Shown one piece after another: positions 27,025 to 36,348 of a stretch of DNA of 64,000 nucleotides. A program made the translations under genes and the position numbers. Under the pieces are notes generated by a model. It was not told the DNA's origin. It ran no database searches and saw only the letters and a program-made list of their open reading frames with translations. This stretch comes from Streptomyces sp. NBC_01298 (GTDB taxonomy: Bacteria > Actinomycetota > Actinomycetes > Streptomycetales > Streptomycetaceae). The stretch spans positions 1,736,001 through 1,800,000 of the forward strand of contig NZ_CP108414.1 in NCBI RefSeq assembly GCF_035978755.1, read 5' to 3'. Every line of letters begins with the position of its first letter. Within the stretch, counting starts at the first letter, position 1.

Positions 27025-27260
27025 TCAGGAGTCCAGTCGGCGTGCGGATTGTAGAGGACGATGTCGACATCGGAACCTGGCGCGATCATGCCCTTCTGCG
27101 GATCGAGACCGAGCATCTGGGCCTTGCTCGCGCAGGCATTGCAGGCCCACCAGCGCTGGCCGATGCGCCCGTCCACGACGGCCTGATACAAGAGATCGAT
27201 GCGGTTCTCCACCCCTGGCAACTCGTTCACGAATGGCCAGGTCACGCGAGGCACGAAGAG
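27025..27260 (-). pseudogene. D-hydantoinase/dihydropyrimidinase fragment (C-terminal)
   Basis: LPGVENRIDLLYQAVVDGRI, GQRWWACNACASKAQMLGLD, PQKGMIAPGSDVDIVLYNPH. This is the C-terminal PGVENR...GxIAPGSDADIV region of the family. It lies upstream (minus-strand sense) of the mid fragment at 26786, the reverse of the order in an intact gene, so the locus has been rearranged. Confidence 0.75.
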
Positions 27261-27352
27261 GGCGCCCATTTGCCTGGCTCCCGAGGTGAGGATGGTCGAC
27301 TGTGGCCGGGGGCCGCGGAGGGAACCTCCCCACGACCGACCGGCCACGGCTG

Positions 27353-28195
27353 TCACACCCCGGGCAGGATGTTCCGGTCGGGAGAGCCCAGCGCACGGAT
27401 GCGCTCCTTGGCCACCTCAATGACATCACCGGACAGGTCGTTGCACGACCACCGGCGCCCCGACAACTCCGCGGCCACTGCCGTGGAGCCGATGCCGACA
27501 AACGGGTCGACGACGTGCTCCCCCTCCCTGGTGAGCAGTTCCATGAAGTAGGTAGGGAGCGCGACGGGGTAGCGATCGATGTGGGGTTCGGTGCCCTCGG
27601 CGGCACAGTGGTCCAGATACTGGAGATCAGTGTACGAATCACCCATCGTCAGAAGGTTCCCGAAGGGATGGGTCAGGCTGCTCTGGAACATGCGCACCTT
27701 TGTGGTGTCCACAGGGACGTCCTTGGCCCGAGAGAACCAGTACCAAGTGCTCACGGAGTCGTGCATTCGGATGCGCTGCTCATCCACCCACTCCTCGCGC
27801 GCGTACAGGAGCTGCGGGTTGTACCAGTAGAACTCCTGCAGCAGGTGCCACTCTCCCTCTTCCAGAAGATCGGCCAGCGCGGCGTAGTTCTGGATGGTCC
27901 TGACAGGACCGTCGCTCGCCCAGGTGCACCCCATCTCCAGGACGACGCTCCCGTCGGGCAGTAGCACGCGCTCGAACTCCTTCATGAAGCGGCGGAACCA
28001 CTCGCTGAAGGGCCGACAGGTCGGGTCGTCGGACGTGATGTCGTACGGTCCTGTGAACCACACGGACGAGACGATAAGGCGGACGCTGGCGTCAGGCAGG
28101 GTCCGCAGGAAGTCGACGGCGTCTCCCCTCGTCAGTCGTCCGTGGTCGGTGCTGATGACGCAAGTCACGTCCGATTCCTTCGTCTCCTGGCTCAT
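27353..28195 (-). CDS. DNA-methyltransferase-like protein coupled to an NRPS gene
   Basis: 280 aa with the beta-class amino-methyltransferase layout: N-terminal catalytic region (LTRGDAVDFLRTLPDASVRL, IVSSVWFTGPYD), a variable middle, and a C-terminal SAM-binding motif (VVDPFVGIGSTAVAAELSGR). The usual catalytic (D/N/S)PP(Y/F) is replaced by SSVWF, followed by GPYD. ATG 28195 overlaps the stop of the adenylation-thiolation gene by 4 bases (ATGA), so it is translated from the biosynthetic operon. It may be an orphan DNA methyltransferase or one recruited to methylate an amine of the product; the altered motif favours altered activity. Confidence 0.75.
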   Translation of the reverse strand: MSQETKESDVTCVISTDHGRLTRGDAVDFLRTLPDASVRLIVSSVWFTGPYDITSDDPTCRPFSEWFRRFMKEFERVLLPDGSVVLEMGCTWASDGPVRTIQNYAALADLLEEGEWHLLQEFYWYNPQLLYAREEWVDEQRIRMHDSVSTWYWFSRAKDVPVDTTKVRMFQSSLTHPFGNLLTMGDSYTDLQYLDHCAAEGTEPHIDRYPVALPTYFMELLTREGEHVVDPFVGIGSTAVAAELSGRRWSCNDLSGDVIEVAKERIRALGSPDRNILPGV

Positions 28196-30018
28196 ATGCG
28201 TTCCTTTCCTGCCGGGGAATCAAGGGTGGGGAGGGTGGTCGCGGCGTCCAGCAAGGTATCGATCACGGCAGCGAGGTCCCCCAGACGGCTGTTGACCAAG
28301 ACGTCGTCCAGCAGGACGTTGGCGCCGAGGTCTCTCTCGATGCCGCGCTGTACCCGGAAGGCCAACAAGGAGTGCCCGCCGAGTTCGAAGAAGTCGTCGT
28401 CGGCCCCAATTCGGTCCATCAACAGCAGTTCCTCCCACAGCCGGGCCAGGTACTTCTCGGCGTCCCCCGCCGGCTCGACGTACCGGTCGCGGCGTTGCGT
28501 GTCCCGCTCGACCAGGCGGTTCACGGCTGCGAGATCCCGCTTGCCGTTGTGGTTCTCCGGTATCCGCTCGCTGACGAGGATCTCGCTGGGCACCATGTAG
28601 TCGGGCAGCCGGAGCCGCAGATGGGTGCGGAGTTCCCTCGGGGCTATCGGTTCGCGCACCACCACGACGGCGACGAGCCGACGGTCCTCGCCGGGACCGG
28701 ACGGGACCACGACGGCATCACGGACGAGAGGATGCTCAACGAGCAAACCCTCCACCTCGCCGGGCTCGACGCGGTATCCGCGGATCTTGACCTGGCGGTC
28801 CACCCGTCCGACGAAGTCCACCAGCCCGTCGGCGCGACGGCGCACCAAATCACCCGTGGCGTACATACGTCCGGTTCCCGTGAACGGATCCGGCAGGAAG
28901 CGCTCCCGGGTCAGCTCAGGAAGCCCCAGGTAGCCGCGAGCCACTCCCGCGCCGCTCACGTTCAGCTCGCCCACGGTCCCGTCGGGCACGGGCGCACCGC
29001 TGCCGTCGAGGATGTACGCGGTCACACCAGACAGCGGTCGGCCGATGGGCACATGACCTGCGCCCAGGCTGGTCTCAGTGACCTGATATCCGAAGCACAT
29101 GGCGGTGGTTTCCGTGGGCCCGTACCCGTTCACCAGGTGGCCCTGGAAACCACTGCTCAGCACATCGGCGCAGGCAGCCGGTGAGAGCACGTCCCCACCG
29201 ACGAGCAGCACCCGGATCGTGTTGAACGCTTCTGCATCCTCCCGAACAACTTGGTTGAAGGCCATGGTCGGGAAGAACATCACCGTGATGCGGTGACGGC
29301 GCAGTTCTTGGGCGAGGTCCAAACCCAGCAGTTCCCGGACGGAGGGCAGGACGACTAGTTCGGCGCCGGCGTCGAAGCAGCACCAGACCTCGAAGATGAA
29401 GGCGTCGAAGGCGATGCTCGACGACTGGGACACACGGTCGTCGGTCTCAATGTCGGGCAACCCAGTGTTGCGCACGAAGGCGAGCACGTTCCTGTGCTCG
29501 ATCAGGATGGGCTTGGGGCGGCCCGTGGAGCCGGAGGTGAAGTACACGCATGCGGCGTCGCCAGACGCAGGGAAGGCCGTGGGACTCCCGTCGAAATCCG
29601 GGAGCCCGATGATGCCACCCCAGACCGTGACCCCGCATCCTTCGGGCGGATCGAAATCCTCTGCCCGTTCCGCGTCCGTGACCAAGAGCTGGGCTCCGGT
29701 GCTACGAATCATCAGGTCAGCCCGGTCGGCTGGATGGCGGGTGTCGATAGGGATATAGGCCGCACCCGCCTTCAGGATCCCAAGGAGTACGGCGAGCAGT
29801 TCTGCCGTGCGCGGCAACCGAACCGCGATCAGGTCCTCCGGCCCGATGCCGCGTGCCGTCAGCTGCCCCGCAAAGGCGTCGGAGTAGCGGTCCAGTTCGT
29901 CGTACGTGATCCGCGCACGACCGTCACTGACCGCGGGCCGCGACCCGTGCCGGCGAGCAGTCTGGGTGAACAACTCCACGAGAGAAATCGTGTGCGGGCG
30001 GGTCGACGCATGTTCCAT
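28192..30018 (-). CDS. NRPS adenylation-thiolation didomain protein
   Basis: 608 aa. Adenylation core motifs in order: VYFTSGSTGRPKPILIEHRN (A3), AFDAFIFEVW (A4), NGYGPTETT (A5), ATGDLVRRRADGLVDFVGRV (A7/A8), RQVKIRGYRVEPGEVE, and NHNGKRDLAAVNRL (A10 Lys). A carrier domain follows with the phosphopantetheine site FFELGGHSLLAFRV. ATG 30018 has GGAGGA 4 bases upstream. It activates an amino acid as an acyl-adenylate and loads it on its own carrier. The specificity pocket begins D-A-F; I cannot assign the substrate safely. It diverges from the ATP-grasp gene across a 200-bp promoter region. Confidence 0.92.
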   Translation of the reverse strand: MEHASTRPHTISLVELFTQTARRHGSRPAVSDGRARITYDELDRYSDAFAGQLTARGIGPEDLIAVRLPRTAELLAVLLGILKAGAAYIPIDTRHPADRADLMIRSTGAQLLVTDAERAEDFDPPEGCGVTVWGGIIGLPDFDGSPTAFPASGDAACVYFTSGSTGRPKPILIEHRNVLAFVRNTGLPDIETDDRVSQSSSIAFDAFIFEVWCCFDAGAELVVLPSVRELLGLDLAQELRRHRITVMFFPTMAFNQVVREDAEAFNTIRVLLVGGDVLSPAACADVLSSGFQGHLVNGYGPTETTAMCFGYQVTETSLGAGHVPIGRPLSGVTAYILDGSGAPVPDGTVGELNVSGAGVARGYLGLPELTRERFLPDPFTGTGRMYATGDLVRRRADGLVDFVGRVDRQVKIRGYRVEPGEVEGLLVEHPLVRDAVVVPSGPGEDRRLVAVVVVREPIAPRELRTHLRLRLPDYMVPSEILVSERIPENHNGKRDLAAVNRLVERDTQRRDRYVEPAGDAEKYLARLWEELLLMDRIGADDDFFELGGHSLLAFRVQRGIERDLGANVLLDDVLVNSRLGDLAAVIDTLLDAATTLPTLDSPAGKERI

Positions 30019-30218
30019 AAATTCCTCCAGGCGCGACGTGCCATAACAGGGCGACCCTACGCGGCCGCCGACGCGAACCGAAACACCAAACCGTGAACTT
30101 GAACACTTCTCCAGAGCACTGGACAGGCAGCCCACCGTCGGGTAAACCGTTTTCGCGCGCCACTAAACGATGGCGCATGCCGGATTCGGCATTAATATTT
30201 CAACGTGAGGTGTGATTG

Positions 30219-31496
30219 ATGCCCACACGAGGGCTCGCTGTGGTGATCGGCCAAGGATCAGCCACTCCCCTGGAGGTGCTCTCCAGCCTTTATCCGAGCA
30301 TTCCGGTGACATTTATCGCCGATGCGGCCATCCCCCGCGGAGGCGTCGTCCCCGAACTCTCCGGGATGGCATCGCTGCTGGTGAACAGCACTGGGTACCA
30401 AGCTCTACTGAGAGAAGTGAGATCGACCCGGCCCGCAGGTATCACGACGTTCAGCGACGCCATGCTGCCCGTCACCGCACGCCTTGCCCATGACCTCGGG
30501 CTGCCCTACCACAGCAGGAAATCCGCCGAGTTGCTAACCGACAAGCACGCCCAGCGGCGACGCCTGGCGTCCGCCGGGCTCGACTCCGTCCGGTGCTGTA
30601 CATTCTCCAATTTCAATCAGTGGCGGCAGGCCGCCACCGAGGTCGGATTCCCGATGGTGGTCAAACCCGTCCGGGGAATGGGCAGCAAGCACACGCATCC
30701 GGTGGCCGACGAGCGGAGCGGTGAGCGTCTCGTCTCGCTTCTTTTCGCGGACACGAGCCACCCGACGAACGAACTCACCTTCATCGCCGAGGAGTTCCTG
30801 CAGGGCCGTAATACGCACCCGTTCGGGGATTACGTGTCGGTCGAGAGCCTGGTACAGGACGGCCGGGTGACGCACATAGCGGTGACCGGAAAGTTTCCAC
30901 AGCGCCCCCCTTTCAGAGAAGTGGGAGACTTCTGGCCGGCGTACGGCACGGAGACCGAGCTCGCCGCAATTCGCGAACTTGCCGAAAGCGCGATCCGGGC
31001 GCTGGGGGTCTCCGTCGGGATCTGCCACACAGAGATCAAGCTGACGACCGCCGGCCCCCGCATCATCGAGGTGAATGGGCGGCTGGGCGGCTACATCTCG
31101 ATCATGGCGCGTCAGGCACTCGGCGTCGACATGGTGGACCTGGCCGCCACGCTGGCCTTGGGGGGGCCCGTTCCAGACACGTTCCCCGAACCATCGTCAG
31201 TGCACTTCCAGTACTCGAACGTGGCCCCAGTCCATGCCTTCCGACTCGAGGCCGTCAACAGCACCAGGTCGGTACGCGAGCACCCGAACGTACGGGCCTA
31301 CCGTCAGTACATCCGGGTCGGCTCCTCGCTACCGGACGGTGTCGAGACACGGCGCTTCGACCTCGTCAGCGGTGTAGCGGACGACCACACGGACATGATC
31401 CGCGTACTACGGGGCGCGCTCGCGGAGCTGAGTTTCAGCCTCGACACCGCCCAAGGGCTTACCGAGCTTGAGGCGCTGTCCCTCCTCGACGGCTGA
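30219..31496 (+). CDS. ATP-grasp ligase
   Basis: 425 aa. ATP-grasp features include GFPMVVKPVRGMGSKHTHPV (ATP-binding lysine and glycine loop), FIAEEFLQGR and the Mg-binding GPRIIEVNGRLGG. Such enzymes form amide bonds through acyl-phosphates, commonly joining amino acids. ATG 30219 is preceded by GAGGTG; an adjacent TTG is the alternative. It is transcribed away from the adenylation gene. In the cluster it may ligate an amino acid to the amino-cyclitol or elongate a peptide. Confidence 0.88.
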   Translation: MPTRGLAVVIGQGSATPLEVLSSLYPSIPVTFIADAAIPRGGVVPELSGMASLLVNSTGYQALLREVRSTRPAGITTFSDAMLPVTARLAHDLGLPYHSRKSAELLTDKHAQRRRLASAGLDSVRCCTFSNFNQWRQAATEVGFPMVVKPVRGMGSKHTHPVADERSGERLVSLLFADTSHPTNELTFIAEEFLQGRNTHPFGDYVSVESLVQDGRVTHIAVTGKFPQRPPFREVGDFWPAYGTETELAAIRELAESAIRALGVSVGICHTEIKLTTAGPRIIEVNGRLGGYISIMARQALGVDMVDLAATLALGGPVPDTFPEPSSVHFQYSNVAPVHAFRLEAVNSTRSVREHPNVRAYRQYIRVGSSLPDGVETRRFDLVSGVADDHTDMIRVLRGALAELSFSLDTAQGLTELEALSLLDG

Positions 31497-31519
31497 GCTG
31501 TGCCCGCATCGCGGGAGGA

Positions 31520-31547
31520 GCCGCGGTCCGGCTGTCCGGGCCGCGGC
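31520..31547. terminator. Bidirectional hairpin between ATP-grasp and P450 genes
   Basis: GCCGCGGTCCGG (31520-31531) pairs with CCGGGCCGCGGC (31536-31547) across a CTGT loop, with one wobble pair. It sits in the 72-bp gap between two convergent genes. Confidence 0.6.
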
Positions 31548-31568
31548 CTTCCACGTCTTCCGACCACG

Positions 31569-32750
31569 TCACCTGGCCCAGCGAACCTTCGCCGGCATAC
31601 TCACGATCGTCCGCTCGCTCGGCGTGACCCGGCGTTCCACCGGTCCAGTGATCTCGTACTCCACCATGCGTTCCGCCAAGGCCCGGAACAGGGCCTGAAG
31701 TTCCATCCGTGCCACACCGGCGCCGAGGCAGTGATGGATGCCAATGTTGAAGGAGAGATGACGCTGCACCGGGCGGTCCAGAACCAGTCGGTCGGCGTTT
31801 TCCCACCTCCGCTCGTCGCGGTTCGCCGACGCCCAGATGAGGATCACCCGTTCACCAGCGGGAATCCGCGTCCCGTGCAGTTCCACTTCGCGCGTGGTCA
31901 CCCGCTTGAACCAGTGGAACGGTGCATCGAAACGCAGGAACTCCTCCACAGCCGAGGGGGCGACGTCAGGGTTCCGCCGAAGCAGTCGCCACTGGTCCGG
32001 TGCGTCGCGCAGGTGAAACAGCGCGCTCGCGATGATCGCGTTGGTGCTGACGATTCCGGCGTCGAAGAGAAACAGGACATTGGCCAGCGCCTCGTCCTGG
32101 GTGAGCTCGCCGGCGAGCTGTGCCCGTGCCATCACGGACAACAGGTCGTCGCGCGGACGGGCGCGGCGATCGGCCAGCTCCCTGTCCAGGAACTCCCACA
32201 TCTCGTCTCGGGCGGCCGTGGCCCGCTCCGGGAGCTCCATCATCCCGGGGCTGCGTTCCAGCATGACCGAGTGCCAGCGTCTGAGCTGGTCGTGATCATC
32301 CTCAGGGAAGCCCAGCCAGTCGCAGATCAGTCCGGCCGGCAGCGGGTAGGCCAACTCGTCCGCGAAGTCCACGACCTCCTGCCCGGCCAGCCGGTCCACT
32401 GCCGCTTGGACCTTTCGCTGGATGACCGGGCCGAGCCGGGCACGTATCACCGCAGGACTGAACTCCTTGCGCAACGCGCCTCTCATCCGAGTGTGCCGCG
32501 GCGGGTCGGCGCAGTCCATCGCCGGGGCTGGGCCGAACAGCAGACCGGTGTCGTCCAAGTCGTTGCCCTCAGCGGAGGAGTACGTCTCCCAGTCGAGAGC
32601 AGCCGCCTCAACGTCGTCGTATCGCGACAGAGCCCAGAACGTCACGCCTTCTGCGGTCTGCCCATGATAGACGGGGGCCTCGGCCCGCAGGTTTCGGTAC
32701 ACCGGATAGGGATCGTCGGCCAACTGCAAAGGGTCATAAGAAAGGTTCAA
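31569..32750 (-). CDS. Cytochrome P450
   Basis: 393-aa soluble bacterial P450. Heme ligand Cys341 lies in FNIGIHHCLGAGVARMEL, and the E-R-R set and PERF-like RRWENADRLVLDRP region are present. The I-helix reads LFDAGIVSTNAII, lacking the acidic residue of the usual AGxE/DTT, so oxygen activation may be atypical. Start is TTG 32750 with AAGGAG 7 bases upstream. Probably hydroxylates the amino acid or cyclitol; substrate unknown. Confidence 0.93.
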   Translation of the reverse strand: MNLSYDPLQLADDPYPVYRNLRAEAPVYHGQTAEGVTFWALSRYDDVEAAALDWETYSSAEGNDLDDTGLLFGPAPAMDCADPPRHTRMRGALRKEFSPAVIRARLGPVIQRKVQAAVDRLAGQEVVDFADELAYPLPAGLICDWLGFPEDDHDQLRRWHSVMLERSPGMMELPERATAARDEMWEFLDRELADRRARPRDDLLSVMARAQLAGELTQDEALANVLFLFDAGIVSTNAIIASALFHLRDAPDQWRLLRRNPDVAPSAVEEFLRFDAPFHWFKRVTTREVELHGTRIPAGERVILIWASANRDERRWENADRLVLDRPVQRHLSFNIGIHHCLGAGVARMELQALFRALAERMVEYEITGPVERRVTPSERTIVSMPAKVRWAR

Positions 32751-32796
32751 GAAGAACTCCTTGGCGCGTCAACTGGGGAAGATCTCTGGTTGCACA

Positions 32797-33996
32797 TCAT
32801 TCGGACGGGGCCATCGAACCCTTCGGTTCCAGTTCCATGTCGTTGACATGGCGCCGAACCCAAGAGGGGGCTGTACCTTCTCCGTTCACTCCCTTATCGA
32901 TGAAGACGATGTTGTGGTAGAGGTGAATCCCGATGACTGACCTGTCGATTTCTGATGCAGCACGGGCCTCCACATCGACTTGGTCCTGATGATGCAGTCC
33001 GTCGATGAGTCGCTTCACGAACCCGATCCAGGTGGCCTGGTCCGTGAAGTCCTGCCGGTTCCCGTTCCAACCGGGCCAGTACGAGGTCTGCACATCCTCG
33101 ACCACATAGACACCGCCGGGCTTGAGCAGCGGGAAAAGTGTCCTGAACGACGTGATGGTGTCCTCGCTGACGTGGCTGCCGTCGTCGATAATCACATCGA
33201 GTTCGCCAATTCCCCTCGCCACCTCGGTGAGCGATGCATGGTCGGACTGGTCGCACTGTACGGTCCGCATCCGCGGGCGTGTGAGTGGGGACTTGTCGAA
33301 TATGTCCATCCCGAAGATCAACCCCCTGCGGAAATACGACTTCCACAGCCGCAGGGATTCACCGCCCGCATCCGGCGCCTCGAATCCGCCGACACCGATC
33401 TCGAGGACCTTTACGCGCCGGTCGCGGTACTTCTCGAAGTGCTTCTCGTAGTGCGCGGCGAACCAGTTCTCCCCCCACTTGTCGGACGTTGCCCGCATGG
33501 CGAGTTCGCGCACCCTGGGCCGGTACGGGGAGCACGCACCCGCCGCCTGGCCGGCCGCCCGCGTGGCCGCCTGCCACCGTACGAGCCATGGGTCGTCAGG
33601 GGCGTCGGACGCCGGGCCGGGCTCACCGTTGACGGAGATGATCCGGGTGGCGTCGTAGTCCGGACCGGGCGGGCCGTACAGAGCCCGCACCAGCTCGTCG
33701 AGGTCCTGGCGGATCGTCACCTGTGGCTCCAGAACCCGTCCCGGGCGCGCGACACCTTCACCGGAAGTGACCTCGACCACGAACTCCAGCACGATGCCGT
33801 CGGCGGACAGCTCGAATTGCACGTCCACGGGCAGGGCGGGGCCGTCGAAGAGACCCAGCCGAAAGGCGACTTCCTCCAGGGCGACCGCCGCCACCTGGTG
33901 CGGGTTCTCCTTTCTCAAAAGTTCACGGCTCTCGCCGCCGGTGCCGTCTACTATCGCCAGGAGGCGTTCTGGCAGGTCTAGTTCAAGGTTACGCAT
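32797..33996 (-). CDS. MycE-like SAM-dependent O-methyltransferase
   Basis: 399 aa. The C-terminal half is a Rossmann methyltransferase (VKVLEIGVGGFEAPDAGGES ... LDVIIDDGSHVSEDTITSFR ... GGVYVVEDVQTSYWPGW) matching the MycE/CmcI-type group, in which two Asp residues and a His bind metal. The N-terminal 180 residues form the substrate-binding domain seen in MycE. ATG 33996 is chosen over 34038 because the sequence preceding it is unlike the family. MycE methylates a macrolide sugar, so a cyclitol or sugar hydroxyl is the likely target. Confidence 0.82.
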   Translation of the reverse strand: MRNLELDLPERLLAIVDGTGGESRELLRKENPHQVAAVALEEVAFRLGLFDGPALPVDVQFELSADGIVLEFVVEVTSGEGVARPGRVLEPQVTIRQDLDELVRALYGPPGPDYDATRIISVNGEPGPASDAPDDPWLVRWQAATRAAGQAAGACSPYRPRVRELAMRATSDKWGENWFAAHYEKHFEKYRDRRVKVLEIGVGGFEAPDAGGESLRLWKSYFRRGLIFGMDIFDKSPLTRPRMRTVQCDQSDHASLTEVARGIGELDVIIDDGSHVSEDTITSFRTLFPLLKPGGVYVVEDVQTSYWPGWNGNRQDFTDQATWIGFVKRLIDGLHHQDQVDVEARAASEIDRSVIGIHLYHNIVFIDKGVNGEGTAPSWVRRHVNDMELEPKGSMAPSE

Positions 33997-34070
33997 ACCT
34001 CTGTAGCCTTTCTTGACGTGAGCGAGCCGGATTCTCAATCATCTGACATGACGAACGGAAGGAGCAGGAG

Positions 34071-34322
34071 ATGGTTTTCCCCACGACAGCCGAACTGGTG
34101 AAGGAAATATGGCAAGAAGTCCTGGGCATCGAGGTAGATAGGGAAACGGACTTCTTCGAGACGAGTGGCGATTCCCTGTCTGCTATGCGCATCTACGCAA
34201 AGCTTGCCGAAACCCTCGAAGTTTCCCTTCCGCTGGCGGCCCTCTTCGATAACCCCCGCTTCGGGGATTTCACAGCGGTGGTCAGGAACGAAATTTCGAC
34301 TATGAACCGCAACGCCGAGTGA
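34071..34322 (+). CDS. Stand-alone acyl/peptidyl carrier protein
   Basis: 83 aa with the 4'-phosphopantetheine attachment site at S35 (FFETSGDSLSAMRI). The helix pattern and length fit a discrete carrier protein. ATG 34071 follows GGAAGGAGCAGGAG. It diverges from the methyltransferase gene and precedes the exporter genes. A second carrier beside the one fused to the adenylation domain implies a dissociated assembly line with the free condensation domain at 41233. Confidence 0.9.
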   Translation: MVFPTTAELVKEIWQEVLGIEVDRETDFFETSGDSLSAMRIYAKLAETLEVSLPLAALFDNPRFGDFTAVVRNEISTMNRNAE

Positions 34323-34384
34323 TCTTACCTGCCTGTGTATGATCTGGGCAGTCATTGACGTCAACTCGCACGCCGACGCCTTGC

Positions 34385-34419
34385 ACTGTGCAAGTGCGGG
34401 GATTCCCCGGTTGCACAGT
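34385..34419 (+). promoter_or_regulatory. Long hairpin between carrier protein and exporter genes
   Basis: ACTGTGCAA (34385-34393) and TTGCACAGT (34411-34419) pair perfectly, with an inner CGGGG/CCCCG stem and ATT loop. No T-run follows, so it is more likely an attenuator, RNA-stability element or protein site than a simple terminator. It lies 28 bases before the GTG of the ABC exporter. Confidence 0.55.
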
Positions 34420-34446
34420 CGGCACCTCAGGATAGGCGACAGACAG

Positions 34447-36348
34447 GTGAAATCGTTGTTTTTCTTATCGAACAAGGTCGTCCTCCTGCGGGTTCTCCGC
34501 GGGGTCGGCGGGCCCACAGTCGGCCTTCTCCTCGTGGCCCTGGTCATAGAGAGTCTGACTCCCGCGGCCACGGCTCTCGTACTCGCTGAACTCGTCGACG
34601 CGCTCACCGCCGGCACAGCCCAGCCCGACTTCTTCCGCGCCGCGATACCTGGCTTACTAGCCTTCGCCGGCATCCTCCTGGCGAACAGCCTCGCCGAGGC
34701 CTCCGATGGCCCTCTGGTGTTCCGGGTCACAGCACGTGTCGACGGCGCGCATCGTGCGGAGGTCGCCCGGCTGGCCGCTGGTAGCCGCAGTCTCGCGGTT
34801 CTGGAGAGCCCGGCGGTCCAGCAGCTGCTCAGGGAGGTGACGCTGGATCCGGCCCGGGGCTACGACACCACTCCCGCCGAGGGCGCCCTCGCTCAACTCC
34901 GCTGGGCCGCCGGGCTCCTAGGCATCGCAGCCTCATGTGCCGTGCTCACTTGGTACACCTGGTGGCTGGTCCCTCTGGTGCTCCTGCCTGCCCTGCTCAA
35001 CTGGCGTATCAGCAACCGGCAGAGCGCGCGGCTCGCCGGCCTGTGGCGCGGCGCAATCAAAGGGGAGTTGCACGCGGACGTGTGGCGGCAGGCAGCCGTC
35101 TCCCCCGGCGAGGGCAAGGACATCCGGATCTTCGGATTCGCCCCGTGGATGATCCGCCGGATGCAGCACCACGTGGAAACGGCCAACGAGGCTTTCTGGG
35201 CGTACGTTGCGCACATCGTACGCAGTCAGTGGGGCCAGTTCTCGCTGGCGGCAGTGGGGCTGGTCCCCGCCTACGTCAGCGTCGCGGTCAGCGCGGCTGA
35301 CGGCCGGACCAGGGTGGCCGTCGAAGCCGCGGTGCTGGCGGCGGGCTGGTCGGTCTTCCAGGCTCTAGGGCGCAGCATGGAGCAGTACAAGATGGTCTCG
35401 GCGCTCCGCGTAATCGAAGCGACGCGGAACCTCCGCGCAGCCCTAGATCCGGTGGATGGGCCCGTCGCTCCGCCTGCCTGGGCCGCCACGGCACACTCCG
35501 TCAAGCATGACTCCACGTCAGGCCAGGTGTCGGCAACCGCGGGACTCCCGGCGACCGTCCGGTTCGAGGGTGTCACCTTCACCTACCCGGGCGGCTCCCG
35601 TCCCGTACTCCACGGCCTCGACCTGGAGATCCGGCCCGGGGAGCTACTGGCGATCGTCGGGCTCAACGGAGCGGGGAAGTCGACCCTGATCAAGTTGCTC
35701 GCGGGTCTCTACACGCCGTCCGGCGGCCGGATCACCGCCGACGGACGGAACATCGAGGAGCTGGGCATCGACGACTGGCGCTCGCGCTTGTCGATCGTCT
35801 TCCAGGACTTCGTCCGATACCACCTCAGCGCCGCCGACAACGTATCCCTCGGGCAGGCCCGTAAGGCGCCGGACCCCGTGGCCCTGGAGGGGGCGGCACG
35901 GGAGGCCGGGCTTGACGCCGTGCTGAGCAGATTGCCGAACGGCTGGGATACACCGCTCGCGCGGGTGCGCACTGGAGGCGTCGACCTCTCGGGCGGCCAG
36001 TGGCAACAGGTCGTCCTCGCCCGCGCGCTGTACGCGGTATGGAGCGGCGCCCGGCTGCTGGTGCTCGACGAGCCGACCGCCCACCTCGACGTACGGACAG
36101 AGTTTGACGTCTTCAACCGGCTCGCCGAACGCAGAGGCAGCACGAGCGTCGTACTGATCTCCCACCGGTTGTCCACGGTGCGCATGGCGGACCGCATCGT
36201 CCTGCTCGACGGCGGGCGGATAACCGAGTCCGGCACCCATGACGACCTCATGGCGCTGGACGGCAAGTACGCCGAGATGTTCGCCATCCAGGCCGAGCGC
36301 TTCAACCGCGGCTACCAGGATCGCGTCGAGGAAGGGGAACTACAATGA
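34447..36348 (+). CDS. ABC exporter, fused membrane and ATPase domains (1)
   Basis: 633 aa. N-terminal six-helix membrane domain, then an ATPase with Walker A GLNGAGKST, signature LSGGQWQQV and Walker B LLVLDEPTAHLD with the H-loop LISHRLST. Start GTG 34447. Two TTA leucine codons (codon 7 at 34465-34467 and codon 70 at 34654-34656) would make it bldA-dependent. Overlaps the next transporter gene by 4 bases; the two probably form a heterodimeric exporter for the product. Confidence 0.92.
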   Translation: MKSLFFLSNKVVLLRVLRGVGGPTVGLLLVALVIESLTPAATALVLAELVDALTAGTAQPDFFRAAIPGLLAFAGILLANSLAEASDGPLVFRVTARVDGAHRAEVARLAAGSRSLAVLESPAVQQLLREVTLDPARGYDTTPAEGALAQLRWAAGLLGIAASCAVLTWYTWWLVPLVLLPALLNWRISNRQSARLAGLWRGAIKGELHADVWRQAAVSPGEGKDIRIFGFAPWMIRRMQHHVETANEAFWAYVAHIVRSQWGQFSLAAVGLVPAYVSVAVSAADGRTRVAVEAAVLAAGWSVFQALGRSMEQYKMVSALRVIEATRNLRAALDPVDGPVAPPAWAATAHSVKHDSTSGQVSATAGLPATVRFEGVTFTYPGGSRPVLHGLDLEIRPGELLAIVGLNGAGKSTLIKLLAGLYTPSGGRITADGRNIEELGIDDWRSRLSIVFQDFVRYHLSAADNVSLGQARKAPDPVALEGAAREAGLDAVLSRLPNGWDTPLARVRTGGVDLSGGQWQQVVLARALYAVWSGARLLVLDEPTAHLDVRTEFDVFNRLAERRGSTSVVLISHRLSTVRMADRIVLLDGGRITESGTHDDLMALDGKYAEMFAIQAERFNRGYQDRVEEGELQ

